64,000 nt of DNA from Cymbidium sinense (GCA_021442155.1 CM038216.1:156411983-156475982), one strand, 5' to 3'; numbered from the stretch's first letter, positions 49,821-62,054 are shown. Notes: generated from the sequence alone by a model not told the origin. Numbers and translations: made by a program.

Positions 49821-50684
49821 CTAACATGAAGGGAAGATTGTTGATGTTCTTGAAGCTTTAGCTTTTAACGATATTAGATTGTTCATGATTATAACAATGT
49901 AAAGTAAAAGTTGGTGTCACCAATAAATTTAAGCTTTTATGAAAATGAGTTTAATAAAAGTGTATTTGAATAAAATTCTACCACTCTTTAGTTCAATCCT
50001 TAATACCACATAATTCATTATTTTCTCATGCGTGCTTGATTTCTTTTTAAAATATTTGGAGACTCATTCTACTTCTAGTTGACACTTCCAAATCAACATC
50101 ATTTTTTTAACAAAACATTGTCTTAATGGTCCAAAAGAAAATGCTATAATGAGCAAATCATTAACATGAATGTTGATCTCATGACTTTGTAATATAAGTT
50201 GTTGACCTTCTATTCAAAATGATAGTGAAGTGTAAGTAAAGATTGAAAGGTCTTAATACTATTAGTCACCTCATATTATTTTCTATTTAATGTAAACTAC
50301 TTATTTAGGAACATTTTTAGTGCTGGTGATCAATATATTACTTATTATCATCAAAAATTCTATTTTTTTAACATGATAGCACACTTCAACAATCAACAAT
50401 CAACAATCGATGAAATGAAAATAAAAAACTTGTAAATATTTTATGTTGTTTTGTAAACCATTGATCAAAACCTTCTTCTGAAAAAACTTATGCCCACAAA
50501 TTTTTATGAAATCATATATATTTTTCATTAACAACTTATAAGACATTAAATTTGATAGTCTTAAATTAAAAAAAAAAAAAATACAAACACCCATTCAAGC
50601 AACTTAGAGATACCTGACTCCTATACTGCACAGTCAATATTTTTTGTACATAAAGTAATGAACTTTACATAAAATAAAACATGC
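49821..50684. other. AT-rich spacer
   Basis: No gene, LTR or RNA seen. This is probably the 3' flank of the terpene synthase pseudogene; no polyadenylation signal was singled out. Confidence 0.5.
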
Positions 50685-52426
50685 TCAATCTTTCTTTAGA
50701 ATTAAAATTGGTTCAACGAGCACTTCAGTGATGATTCTTTTCATGAGCTCCGATGAGTCGGTGTACATGTCAACTTTTTTGTTATAGACAAAATGATTAA
50801 AGCATGCTAAGTTTAAGTTTGGTTTAATTCGATAGTGGGATCTGGTTGACATGAATTCTCTATTTATAATCTTCCAGTGTTCTTCCTCCATTTCCTTAAG
50901 GTTCTTGCATGCCTCTATCTTAGAGCAACCATGTTCTTTGACATAGCATTGAACTGATGAAGCAACATGATTTCTTTTCTGCTCATTTTGAATGACCAAT
51001 TTACAATAAGAATATTAATGAGTGCATTATGTAATCGAAATGAATATCAAATAAATTTCAAAAAAGTTAAAATTAATATTTAGTTATAAATTTTGAAAAA
51101 AAAAAACTCTAATGCAAAAATTGTTAATAGTAACAAACAAAACATGTGGTGAAAAAGTAATATTTATCAAAGATATCCTTAATAAATGCTCTAATACATG
51201 GAATATAAAATTAGCTTTTTTGTATTTTTATTAAATTTACTTCAGGATGTAACAAATATTTCTTTAAAAAGCAAGATAGATCATTACTTTTTTTAGGCAA
51301 TATGCTTTCTTTCAAGAAGATAAAAATCTATGACTTCTTAGATCATTGGCTTTAAAATTATATGAGAAGTGTCGCAATTCTATAAAAAACATCCTTTTGT
51401 TCAGGACTTCATGGTCCAATTTTGTTTTTTCACCTAAACATTTATATAAGAGCATTGCTACTCACACTCCCTCAGGCTTTACTTTTGCAATCATCCATGA
51501 TATATGATGATCACTAGTTCACAAATAAGTTGCGTACTTAAACCCTAATATTAAGCTAAGTGCTTATTTAGTGGTTTTGAAAATCTAAATCATTTTTTTA
51601 TAAATTAATATTTATATATATTTTAGTTATTTTATTCTGCAAATGAAATTTTCTTTACTTTATGAAAATTTGAAAGTAAATATTGTTTGGTGAGTACACA
51701 GCAAAATAATAAAGTTTACAAATTTATCATTTTTTAAAACTTGATGCTTAACTTTAAAAGAGAAAATATATTCTTAATATCAAATAATTATAACTTACTT
51801 GATAAGAACCAATATCATTCATAAGCCTCCCAACCATACTGATAGATTTGATGATCTCAGGAAAGCTGGCAACCCATTCGCTTAAACTGAAATTCAAAAT
51901 GATTAAATATTTAATAATATTTTCCAATAAGACATAACTATTTAACTATAATTAATTATCACCTCTTCCTTAAGGTAATGAACACGAAGATATCTATGTT
52001 TAGGTGCCAACTCATCCTCGATTTCTTTGAAAGTATTGCAAAGCGCGAGGAAGCATCGTTGTATGTATTCTGGCAACATGCTAACTCTTTCAATGTCCCA
52101 GCTGCAATTATTTATTAAATCAGTATTTCAGTTTCTTTTTTTGTCTGGAAATGTGTAGAACTAAACAACTATGTTGGTGTTTTCATTTTATTTTAATTGT
52201 TTATTTTTTCTACCTTTCTATTATGTCGGTAAATAATTCGAGCTCTTCGATACTCCCATAAATATCATAAACATCATCAGTAATACAATAAGAGGCATAA
52301 CTTTGGTCATCATCACTCTCGCATTTGAATAGCAGGACTCACAGTAAGTTGCAAGCATCCAAAAGTATGATTCTACTATTCGATGCAAATGGTAGGTGCT
52401 TGTACAAGCCTAGCTCTTTCCACCAC
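50685..52426 (-). pseudogene. Terpene synthase pseudogene, last four exons
   Basis: Class I terpene synthases ionise prenyl diphosphates to make mono- or sesquiterpenes. Four exons are visible on the minus strand. 52,214-52,426 has WWKELGLYKHLPFA and the Mg-binding DDVYD (52,264-52,278), then GSIEELELFTDI. 51,963-52,101 (139 bases, the usual size) has LPEYIQRCFLALCN. 51,799-51,886 ends RLMNDIGSYQ. 50,685-50,987 runs from EQKRNHVASS to the stop. The NSE/DTE motif NDIGS..(x)E is formed across the last junction. Defects: a TGA stop within the first exon, about 160 bases missing from the 5' part of the 88-base exon, an AA where the last acceptor AG should be, and no upstream exons. A Tat element lies about 300 bases upstream. 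Confidence 0.85.
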
Positions 52427-52721
52427 CTGAAACCACATGGATGAAAAATATTTTATTGTTCCATATCCATTAAAACTTAATAAATTAAAAGGATAATTAC
52501 AGACACAACATCAATAATTATTATTTAAAATATATTTATATCTTCTCATAAATTTTATCTTTCTAATAGAATTTAAATATGCACGTAGATACTTTACATT
52601 TCATATTTATACATCAACTCTTATAAATGAGTGTCTTTCTTTTGCATTTTCAACGTTTCAAATGCATATGTAGTTTATCTTGTAAGCAGACATTTTTTAA
52701 GTAGCCTCGACAATGATCAAA
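52427..52721 (-). other. Remnant of the terpene synthase intron upstream of the first visible exon
   Basis: AT-rich DNA between the acceptor TTTCAG of the first visible exon and the ATAAT duplication of Tat element 3. No exon-like sequence, so the element most probably landed in an intron. Confidence 0.5.
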
Positions 52722-52726
52722 ATAAT
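52722..52726. repeat. Target site duplication of Tat element 3 (left copy)
   Basis: ATAAT before TGTTGCGTGCTAG at 52,727, repeated at 62,894-62,898 directly after the other LTR. It is AT-rich, so the match alone is weak, but it fits the LTR ends inferred independently. Confidence 0.65.
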
Positions 52727-53572
52727 TGTTGCGTGCTAGAGAATTTTATTCCGGTAGATGCGAGATCTTAAATTAGCAAAATTATCAACACACAAGCGGG
52801 GATATGAACATAGGGGTTCATTGGAAAACCGTTAAGGGAAAAAACTACGGCTTGCCGTCAGAACTTTTATGTGTTCAAAATCTGGTCCTTCTTCGTTAGT
52901 TGGAGAAGAAGGTGTTCTGAGGCAATATTCGAGTGTGAAAAATACAATATCGGTCAACTCCCCAGGAGAAGTTTCCCAAAAGCGGCGACGATCTTACGGG
53001 AGCAACCTCTTGATCTTGGAGAAAGAAGGCAGTCTTTTCTAGTCCTCAGGGGCGATCTCTAAGGCGACTCACGATCTTAGCACTTCTTGGTGGTGCGGTG
53101 GTGATAGATGCGTGTCGATTCGGGTGGTTCTCGAGCTCTGGTCTTCAAATCGATTAGGTCCCCAGGTGAGAATGAAGCTCTATTTATAGATTTTGGGAGT
53201 GGCGGCCTTGTAAATTGTGGAAAACTCCAACCACTCCCATCAGGGCCCGTCGATCCCCTCTCGAGCGGTGTATTTTGATGATCAGGTGCCTTAATGATGT
53301 CGAATTGGGTGATCTTGGATTCGTTGGATTCGTCTTGATAAGCCTCGATCGTATAAATATGTCATTTTGGTGACCATTTGGCGAATCGATTCATTTTCAT
53401 GCTCCGATATTGATCGATCGATTCGAGCTTCGGATCGGACTATGCTTGATGTTCTTATGTTCGTCTCATCGAGGCGGTCGGTTTGTAAGTTTCTTTGAAA
53501 TCGGTGATTAGATCGAAGCATTTCTAAAATACCTTGAGATTCGTGCTTGATCGATTAATTTTAGATGTATCG
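52727..53572 (-). repeat. 3' LTR of Tat element 3
   Basis: In element orientation it begins CGATACATCT (expected TG changed to CG, as in element 2) and ends CGCAACA. Collinear with 62,055-62,893. TATA box TATAAATAG on the minus strand at 53,180-53,188. Confidence 0.82.
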
Positions 53573-53588
53573 GTTCTTATATTTTGGG
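53573..53588 (-). other. Polypurine tract region of Tat element 3
   Basis: On the minus strand CCAAAATATAAGAAC precedes the LTR, inside the context ggatgactgagataatgtca that is shared with element 2. The tract is decayed by pyrimidines. Confidence 0.5.
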
Positions 53589-53739
53589 TGACATTATCTC
53601 AGTCATCCAAAATATATGTCAAATATAAAATAATAAATTCTTCAATGAAATTTGAGAGTCCATCAATCGCATTTTGAGAGCAGATCTTCATGCAATATAA
53701 TATAAGCTTGGAAGGCGATCGGTACAAATCGCATAGGTA

Positions 53740-54400
53740 TGTGGTCACGATATTTTGAGGTTACGGATCGATCCGTGCGAGCAGGGTTATTGGCGTATGG
53801 CGCCAGGTAGCCTGCGACCATGCCTTCGGGCGCATGAGCGCCTTCTATCCGGCATCGCGAGCGCGCGGATCTGGTCAGTGGCGTTTGCGGTGACGGGTGA
53901 GCGCCGATCGGGTCTGCGGCTTGATGAGCCGCGAGCGGGCCGATTGGTCAGTGAGCGGATGGCCGGGCCATGCGCGCCATGAACCCGTCGAATCGGCCAT
54001 GACCATGAGCGGCTAGTCTGACTGCGAGCTGAGCAGCGCCCTGGTCGAAACTGAATCGCGGTGGTTCAGCCGAGGTTGGCGGCCGTCGTTTTAACCCGAC
54101 GGCAGTGGGCCGTGATTCACTATGGCCGAGTTCCGACCATGGACCGGTGGTCAGCGTGGGTAGCATTTTGATGGACCGGAGAGTCGAGGCGAGCGGTTCG
54201 ACCATGGACCAGTTCGACCCGGCCATTTGTCGGCCGTGGAGTTTCGGCGTCTGATGAAGCGCATGAAGCGATGACTTGGCGGCAGGCCGCATGATCTGGA
54301 GCGTCTGGCCTGAGAGGCCCTTGACTGTAGGGCTTGGCTGGCAATGGGAGCTGGCTGGGCGACAGCTTTTAAGCGGTTTTGAGGTTTTTGGCTTTTGGTT
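53740..54400 (+). promoter_or_regulatory. CpG-rich block upstream of the antisense promoter
   Basis: About 0.6 kb with many CpG dinucleotides (gcgagcgcgcggatctgg, gagccgcgagcgggccg). It contains repeated phrases around gaccatggacc, and no protein was recognised on either strand. It occupies the same position as the shorter GC-rich block of element 2, just upstream of the antisense TATA box. Possibly promoter or enhancer DNA for the antisense gene (inference). Confidence 0.45.
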
Positions 54401-54423
54401 TTACACTTTTGCCCCTAGAGGTC

Positions 54424-54430
54424 TATAAAA
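54424..54430 (+). promoter_or_regulatory. TATA box of the antisense gene
   Basis: TATAAAA within cctagaggtctataaaaccc. About 30 bases downstream lies a pyrimidine-rich stretch (cttttctctctctcttctcc) typical of plant start sites. It faces the antisense gene, away from gag-pol. A decayed version of the same promoter is in element 2. Confidence 0.7.
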
Positions 54431-54481
54431 CCCCAGGTAAGAGGGAAAGGCACACTTTTCTCTCTCTCTTCTCCTCTTAGA

Positions 54482-54862
54482 GTGCATAGCCTCCACCGGT
54501 GGGAGTTTGGGCACTCTTTTGGATCACCTCACCCCAGAGCAGTGCATAGCCTCCCCTGGTGGGAGTTTGGGCACTCTTCTTGGATCAACCTCTACCTCCT
54601 CATCTCCACCAAGCCGAGTCATAGCCCTCCCCGGTGGGAGTTTGGGCACTCTTTTGGATCCACCTCTAGAGTGCATAGCCCTCCCCCTGGTGGGAGTTTG
54701 GGCACTCTTCTTGGATCAACCTCTAAATCCTCATCTCCACCAAGCCAGAGTGCATAGCCCTCCCCCTGGTGGGAGTTTGGGCACTCTTCTTGGATCAACC
54801 TCTACCTCCTTCTCCACCCAGTGCATAGCCAGGTGGGAGTTTGGGCACTCTTCTTGGATCAA
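54482..54862 (+). repeat. Tandem array in the antisense leader, six units
   Basis: Six units begin at 54,482, 54,542, 54,618, 54,671, 54,750 and 54,821. Each has gtgcatagcc, a C-rich bridge, then ggtgggagtttgggcactct and tggatca. Spacing varies from 53 to 79 bases because the linker differs. The array lies between the antisense TATA box and the coding region, like the unrelated array of element 2. Confidence 0.92.
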
Positions 54863-55089
54863 TTTTCATCTCGATCATGAGTTCTTGGGTGTTTGTAGAT
54901 GGGTGAGAATCTTTTGAAAGAGACCCGACCCTTACGAGGCGTGAGGGAACCTTCTAAAATGGGAGGAAGATTAGGAGTCGTCGATCCGCGGAGACACATT
55001 GATCGTGCTTGGAAAAATATTATTTTAGAATGATTTGGTTCTTAAGTGTCCAGAAGAAGTCGATAGAGCCCAAACTCAGCGGTATTTCA

Positions 55090-56390
55090 CCACTTACGAG
55101 ATGAGTTTGGTGCGGGATTGCGGTTTCCCCATCCCGAGATGATGCCATTTTGTCGACATCGAGGTTTGCATTTCCATTTTGGCGGGGCAATGGCGATCGT
55201 GATGGGACTTATAGTCTTTTAGATGCGACCTTGACTCTGATTACCTCCGGATGTGCAAGTTTACTGCGATGCACATGGTGGTATCACACTCGGCTACTTG
55301 ACCTCCGGAAGGATCCTCCCAAGAGTTGGGCAAGCGATTCTTTTGTGAAGAATGAGGGGTCTTCTCGAAATGGGAAAGGCGAGATTTACCCATTCCCTGA
55401 GTTGGTGATGAAGATATCTGGGATCAAATTCCGAATATTGAAGATCTTGATTTGAGATTGATATATCAGCAATTTGTCGGGAGGAATCTTTGTTGGAGGG
55501 CTTTTATTCATCCGGCGGTCTTATGCTGATTCGTTGAAAAAGACAAAGAGGTTTCCGGCCGATCTCCGGCGTCCTCGGCTTCTTCCAGTGAAGGACCGTC
55601 TCCAATAGAGAGGAAAAGGAGCGAAGAGGTGATGGTGATATCGAATACGAAAAGGGCCCTTGAGTAGTCGTCCCCAAGGATCTTCATTCACGAGGGCGTG
55701 TTGAATCATTCTGCGTTCGTCGACATCTTAGAAGAACTAGTAATCCTTGCGTTCATCATCTTTTATTTCCCATTTCCTTGTGCTTAACGTAATTTTTCTT
55801 ATTTGAATCTTGAAGAAGCAAGAACTTGACTTCAAAATGAACATTGTCTTTGAATGATGGAATTGAGTTCGTGAAGGTCAAGTTTCTCCATGGTGAATAT
55901 AAGAAGCGGTATGTGGAGAAAGTAAAAGATGTCGTCTTGGAGAATCAACTTGATGAGTGCGAGGGCGAGTTGGCGACTCAGCGACTTCTCTTTCTTTTTG
56001 TCGAAGTTGAAGCGGACTCGGGATGAATTAGTGGAGGCTAGAACAGAGGTTGGTTGCAGGATTCGAAGATCTTCTTTTAAGAAGGTTTCAGTCTTGAGGC
56101 AAAGAAAGAGATTCTCGCTTCGCCTTTCGAGAAAAGGCCTTATCTCGGGTAGAAGCGGGGGCGGATCCAGGTGGAGGACTTCAAGAACTTCGGCGACCTT
56201 CAAGAGTATCATCACAGGATCACGTTGAGGGAGGCGGAGACCCGTGTATGATGTAGAGGTGAAGGCTTTGGAGCGGCGTGTGTTGATGAAGGCTTCATTG
56301 AGGTTTCTTGAAGGGGACACGCTTGGCATATGGAGGAGGCTGGTGTTGAGGTCCTTTCTCTAGCCTAGCTTCCCAGACCCTTAGCGGCAC
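55090..56390 (+). pseudogene. Antisense accessory gene of Tat element 3 (gypsy-type transposon domain plus coiled coil)
   Basis: Homologue of the antisense gene in element 2, on the strand opposite gag-pol. The region at 55,320-55,460 carries, across a frameshift, a VKNE...EKW...P segment and EDIWDQIPNIEDLD, matching the element 2 segment with NEWGLLERW and NIPDVGSLQ. The exon from about 55,810 begins the coiled-coil part: FVKVKFLHGEYKKRYVEKVK and ENQLDECEGELA match SVKVKYLQGEYERK and EDQLTMCRTELA of element 2. It ends with an acidic Ser-rich tail at about 56,400. The 60-codon open stretch is the longest clean homology; the rest is frameshifted. The start codon was not determined. Confidence 0.65.
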
Positions 56391-56623
56391 GAGGATGACT
56401 CGATAGTTCTTCATCATCTGATGAGACCATCAAGGCTGTAGTTGTAGTTCCTTTATGTTGCGGTATTGGTGTTGTATATTATTTCTAGTTGATTGTACTT
56501 GTATGTTCAGAAATATTAATAATCCACAAAAATTGTTTGTGAATATTTCCGGAGTTGTGTGTCAAAGTGTACTCGATGATAAAGATTCTAGAAGAGATCA
56601 TCGAGAATCCCTTTAGGATAATT

Positions 56624-56850
56624 CGATCTATTCTAAGATCATTACGAGGCGTTACTTGATGACAAACTTGCGGAATATATTTATAGAGGTTCTCTCGAGA
56701 ACCTCTCGATCTATCTAGGTTGTGTATCGGGCGTTTACCGATGATGTTAACTTTGTTATGGAGAAAGTTGTAGGCGTCTATAGAGGATTGCCAACTTATC
56801 CAAGGTTGTTTATCGAGGCGTTACTGGCGATGTTAACTAGGAAGATCGGT
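56624..56850 (-). repeat. Tandem array downstream of pol in Tat element 3, 3 x about 84 bp
   Basis: Units begin at about 56,624 (cgatctattctaagatcatt), 56,707 (cgatctatctaggttgtgta) and 56,791 (caacttatccaaggttgttt), each followed by cgaggcgttac- or cgggcgtttac-type sequence. Same position and period as the array at 31,231-31,465 of element 2. Confidence 0.75.
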
Positions 56851-57129
56851 CAATTCCAGGGATCGATCTTACCACGAATGAGATACAACAATAGTTGTAT
56901 CTCTTGAGTGGTGTTTTAAAATGCAAGCATAAGCAAGAAAAAGTCACAATAAGTATGAGAACTTTAACATAGATAGAAACATAAATCCAAACACCTTGAT
57001 GCCAAGGTTGGACAATAAGTATGACAAGCAGTATCGATAAATGTTTAATTCGATACAACAATTGCAATACAAACATACGATGATAATGTTTTCGCATTCA
57101 GAATAAAAAAGTTGATACATCGGTAGTAC

Positions 57130-60100
57130 TTACGGAGGTTTGTAGCATTCAGTGCGTGGGAGAGTCTTCCCCATACTATCCTTAAGCAGCGTGCGGGCTT
57201 GATTTTAGACACCACCACATCGGCCTTCCCAAATTGGTGAGTTTGTTACGTTGTGGGCCTTTTCTGGGTCGAGACTTAGAGGACAAGGTTCCCAGAGATA
57301 TTGGTCTTTACTCTTGTTGAAACCTCGAGCAATCCTTTCGCGATAGAAAGCCAGTCGACATGTCGGTCTCTTCGGAGATCCGGATGGAATCGAAGCTTAT
57401 CGTCGTTCTTTGTCGGCATCAAAGTTATGGGTTAGGGCTGGGACCCGATGTCGGCGGAATAATAGCCTGATTCAAAACACAGTTGTACGGCGTTTCTCCA
57501 GTAGGGGTCCTTGATGTAGTGCGGTAAGCCCAAAGAACATTGGATAGTTCTTCAGCCCATTGCCCCCCGGCGTGGTTCAGTCGTGTCTTTAGCCCTTTTA
57601 GTATTGTCCTATTGGTGACTTGATGCCCATTTTACGTGGATGGGATACGGTGGATTAAGCGGATATGCGACTCCGAGAAAGATGTGAATGTCTTTCCTGT
57701 GAATTGCGTCCCATTATCGGTGATGATTTTTTGGAATCGCAAAGCGACAAATAATATTTTCCGGACAAATTGGCATTTATTTGTGATTTTGGCCGGTTTA
57801 CTTCCATTGAAGTAATCAAGCCAAGATTATGAATTTTAGTTGCCGTGGTAATGGGATTATATCGATCCCCATTGAGCAAGGGCCAGCTCTGATTGTGGTG
57901 AGTTCTACAGATGGTGTATGAGTGAGATTGGAATGTGACACTTGTTACACTTCTTTACAAACTCCAATCGTCCTTCTTCATTGTAGGCGGTAAAACCTTA
58001 CCTCATGATTTTGAGGAGGGCTTTTCCTCCCAAATGTTCACCACAAATTCTGAATGAACCTCTCGCATTACATAGTTAGCCTCAGAAGGTGTAGACACTT
58101 TAAGTAGGGCCCAGAAGGACAGCTTGTAGAGTTAGTCACCGATTATGGTGAAGTTCGATTTCTCTTGGAGAGCGGATAGCATCGGTGGGGTCTTGGCAAG
58201 GCCGCTTTAAAGAAAGGACATGATCAAATCCATGAAGATTCTTTTGGGTCCTCAGATTGTATCACCCGGGGCCTTGAATCGGAAAGTGGATGTCCTATGT
58301 ATTTTCTCTTGAAAAGATCTCTGTCATTGTTGTGGCTAACTTGGAGAGGGCATCTGCTCGTGTTACGCTCCCAGAATATGAGTTATCGATGGGTCTTGAT
58401 TCGGCAGAAGTGACTTTGCCAAACAGTCTTGAAAGCTGCGGATGGGTGCTCGAAGTCTCCTTCAACTGTGACCACAAGGCGTGAGTCGTGTAGATGGCTA
58501 AGTTTTGGACCTCAGTCAATGGTGAGTAGTCACCTTTTGAGGGCCTCATCATTATTGGTGGTGGTAGGAACTTTAGTCGAGGTACTCTAAAGTTATTTTA
58601 CTTGGGGAGATAAGCAAAATTCACGCTCCTTGGAAGTACACGAGCTCCATCAACATATAATGTCCATTGATTTGTCATGGAGTGATGAATGATCATTCGG
58701 TGGTGATGGGATGGTACATTCTACAACGAAGTCGTGAGCACTTGTGACTTTATATCGGGGCGTGGAAGAAAATGGATGTCAAACTCTCCAAGCTCGAGAC
58801 CACTTCATCAACCTTCCATACATCGGGGCTTTGCGAATAGTTCTTAATGGAAGATGAGTGTAGGCGTTGATGGTGTGGGCACGAAATGCAGTCACAATTT
58901 TTAGATGCAATGCACTAATAGTCTTATCTGCTAGTGGATGGCGTCCTTGATTATCGAGAAAGGATTTTGCTGACATAGTAAATGGGTCGTTGCAATGAAT
59001 TCTCCTCGCGTATCAGCACGGAGCTTACGACATGAGAAGAAACAGCAAGATAGATGTACAACTTCTCTCCTTGGATAGGCTTTGATAATAGAGGGGGGGA
59101 AGCTAAATAGACTCGAAGTTGCTCAAAAGCGACATTCATCGTCACTTGGAATCCATTTCCTCGTGCACCAAGATTTTGAAGAATGGTAGATACTTATCTC
59201 TGGCGGGCCAAGAATCGTGATAAAGGCGCAATCCTTCCAGTCAAGCGTTGGACTTCCTTGATCGTTCTTGGAGGTGACATGTCCTTGAGTGCTTTTATCT
59301 TCGGGGTTGGCCTATCCGAGTGACCATGAAGCCTAGAATTTCCAGGAAACTCAAAAATGCACTTGCTTGGGTTGAGCGCATCTTGTAGTGTCGAAGAATG
59401 TCAAAGCAGCTTGCGGTCGAAATATCTTTGTGATATTTCCAAGCTCTTCACCATATCATCAACATACACCTCCATATTGTGCCTATAAGATCCTTGAAGA
59501 TCTTATTCATAAAGCGTTGATATGTTGCTCGAGCATTTTTTAGTCGAATGGCATGACGATAGCGGTATAGTCCACTTATCGTTTGGAAGGATGTTGCTTC
59601 CTCATCTTTTGTTCATCGATTTGATTGTAGCGAATAGGCATCCATGAAGCTTCGACATCGATGTCACGATGTCGCATCAACTAGTTGGTCGTCTGAGGAA
59701 GGGGAAGCTATCTTTTGGGCATGCGATTAAGGTCGTGTAGTCGATGCACATTCTCCAGAAGCCGTTGGCCTTCTTGACTAACACTACGTTAGCCAACCAG
59801 GTGGGGTAGTAGACTTCTCGAATGAACTTGACTTCCAGAAGTTTGGTGATTTCTTGTTCTATGACCTGTAATCGTTCAGAAGGGAAGGTTCTTTTCTTAC
59901 GTATCCTTCAGGCTTGTAGGTTGAGTCAACTTTGAGGGAGTCGCGTAATGACTTAGGGTCAATGCCGAAATATCGGATGCGCTCGGGCAAAGATATCTTG
60001 ATTTTAAGCATAAAATCTACGATTTACGTCGGTAGTGACCCGATCCCACCTTCACCTTTTGATGGATCAACTTAGAGATAGGAAGACAAATTACATCTTC

Positions 60101-60640
60101 AAGAAGCCCGAGGCATCCTCATCGTAGGTCAAGTTCTCGATGTTGAGGGTTCTTGGCGTAAATGGGCTTGCTTGATATAACGCGCTTGTGCTATGTTGAT
60201 TCCACTTACCCGCCGATGCCGGTGGTGTGAATTTCATCTTGAGGTGAAACGCAGATGTATTGCGCAGAATATAGTGGAGAGGTCTCCCAAATATTGCATT
60301 ATGCAGCGGACTCGGACTTGACTCAATAAATTGTATCAAGTGGGTTGCGTGTCGAAATTCTCAAGAGTTATGGGAAGGCGATTGTCCCTTCCACTTATCT
60401 GGGTCGATTATCAAATCCATGAGTGGACCGCGGGTTGAAGCTTCTCTCTTTCTATACCCATGCTAAGGAAAGTAAAAGAACATCAAAACTCCCATTGTCG
60501 ATCAATATCCTTTTAATATTGAAGCATGGATCACCGACACTTGCGATGACAAGGGGATCTTGATGTGGGATAAGCCCCTCTAGATCTAAATCATCAAAGG
60601 TGATAGAATGGTCAAGACTTCTTGACTCTCTTGAAGGCGG
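57130..60640 (-). pseudogene. pol: pol pseudogene of Tat element 3 (PR, RT, RH, aRH, INT)
   Basis: Protease LIDNGSFDVL near 60,470-60,510 and NAIFGRPL at about 60,290. RT lies at about 59,200-60,000 with catalytic MEVYVDDM at about 59,460-59,490. The RT end and RNase H (58,779-59,145) show AFEQLRVYLASPP, RPIYYVSKIL and FRAHTINAYTHLPL. The second RNase H ends near 58,320 (ADALSKLATT). Integrase has a DYF segment near 57,805, ITDNGTQF at about 57,705-57,730, and NGHQVTNRTILKGL near 57,620, where the family has an acidic residue before the V/A-T-N. Frames shift repeatedly. Confidence 0.82.
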
Positions 60641-62010
60641 CAATGAATATTTGGCTGATAACAGCGGCCCTCTGCAATTGTTTCTATCTCTCAGGCAGCT
60701 TGGCGGTTCTCTGGTTGCCCCGGCATTTCTTTGGGCGGGTTGGTTTTGTATAAAATGGCCTGGATACCCACGGCGTATTAGTCTTTCAATCTCCTCCTTG
60801 ATTGGTGGCACTCTTGGTGGTGTGCCACCATTGCGGTGAAAGTGGCGAATTTCTCTTGATTTCCAATTCCGGGCTTTAAAGGTGGCGGCCACTTGGCCCA
60901 TCCTCTTCTGAATATGGGATGTTGCATGGCGTGTTGAGCGTATATTTCCTCTCGATTGAGTCATCGATTCTTGAGGAGGTTTTGGGGAGGTTCTTTGCCT
61001 CTCTTCTTTTTTAAGATGTTTGAACATCACCTTTGGGAACCTTCTTAGCTTCTTTGCTTGGTGGTTCAAGTTGCCGATGAGCTTGATAGCCGTCGGTGAG
61101 ATTTGTGCCTCTATTGAGGTGGACAGTCGACATAGGAATGGGCTCTCGCATTAATGATGAATAGAAGTATCACGGCGAGTCCTCAGAAAGCAGCCCTCAA
61201 AGTTACGGATCTACTCACGGTATCTGACTTGAGAGGAGAACCTCACGGAAGTATTCTTTGAGGACTCTCCATCGTTACGGCGGATTCGGAGAGATGTGAT
61301 GAATCCACGATGATTCTCTTGTTAGCCGAGGCATTCTACAAAAAATGCGAGCTCTCCAAATGATCGGACGGACCCCTTAGCGGCGAATAGAACCAATACG
61401 AGCGTCCTTTGAGAGTCGGAATACGACCTGAAGCGAGTCATTTACGAATGTGCATGATCGTTCGAAAGTGATCGATATGCTCGTCTGGATCGGTTGTGCC
61501 ATCGTAAGGGTCCATCTTTGGGAAACTTGAATCTCGTCGATCGGGTATTGCGAGATGATCTCGTGGCGAGGCGAGTTTTGGAAGAAGCGGCGGAGAATGG
61601 ATCATTGATTGTTTGCAGGGAACTCTTCACCGCACCGGTCGTCGTAGTTCATCGGCGATATAACGTGGAGTTTCACCATACGAGCCGAGCCATTCGTGGG
61701 TGAGTAGAATCCAGTTCAAGTTCGGATGATGGGTGCCGGGTTCTCTTGTTGATCCGCATTCTGTAATCATTCTCAAGAAGAAAATTTGGATTATGCTGAG
61801 GGCCGTACGGAACTGTGGGCTCTTCCAGCGTGTTGGAACGTTTGGCCTCAGAGTTGAAGAATTTCGCTCGGGAATCCTCCATCCTTGAATGCGATCTTCC
61901 AAAGGGGGCCCGACCCCTCACCGGGACAAGTCTTATGTAGAGTGTTGGAGACTTGGCATCCTTGATCCCGAGAATGAGGAGCGAGTGCAAACCCCGCTTA
62001 CCAACCATAT
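60640..62010 (-). pseudogene. gag: gag pseudogene of Tat element 3
   Basis: The capsid start motif PKMDPYDGTTDPDEHIDHFR followed by TIMHIR is uninterrupted at about 61,455-61,535. The nucleocapsid finger region at about 60,790-60,850 is garbled by small indels but is followed by KEEIERLIRRGY, as in element 2. Between them the frame changes several times. The N-terminal part extends towards the LTR; the start codon was not identified. Confidence 0.72.
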
Positions 62011-62029
62011 TGGAGATATAGCAATGGGG

Positions 62030-62054
62030 AATTGTTTTCCCACGACGTAAGCTA
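62030..62054 (-). other. Candidate primer-binding site of Tat element 3
   Basis: Just inside the 5' LTR, the minus strand reads TAGCTTACGTCGTGGGAAAA. It partly resembles the TGGCGCC-GTTG-CGGGGA type of site frequent in plant gypsy elements. Decayed, so tentative. Confidence 0.35.

Noticed and set aside
54482..54917. Overlapping frames coding WEFGHS-type peptide repeats
   Set aside because: They are by-products of the tandem array. The unit spacing is not a multiple of three, so the repeat peptide changes frame between units.
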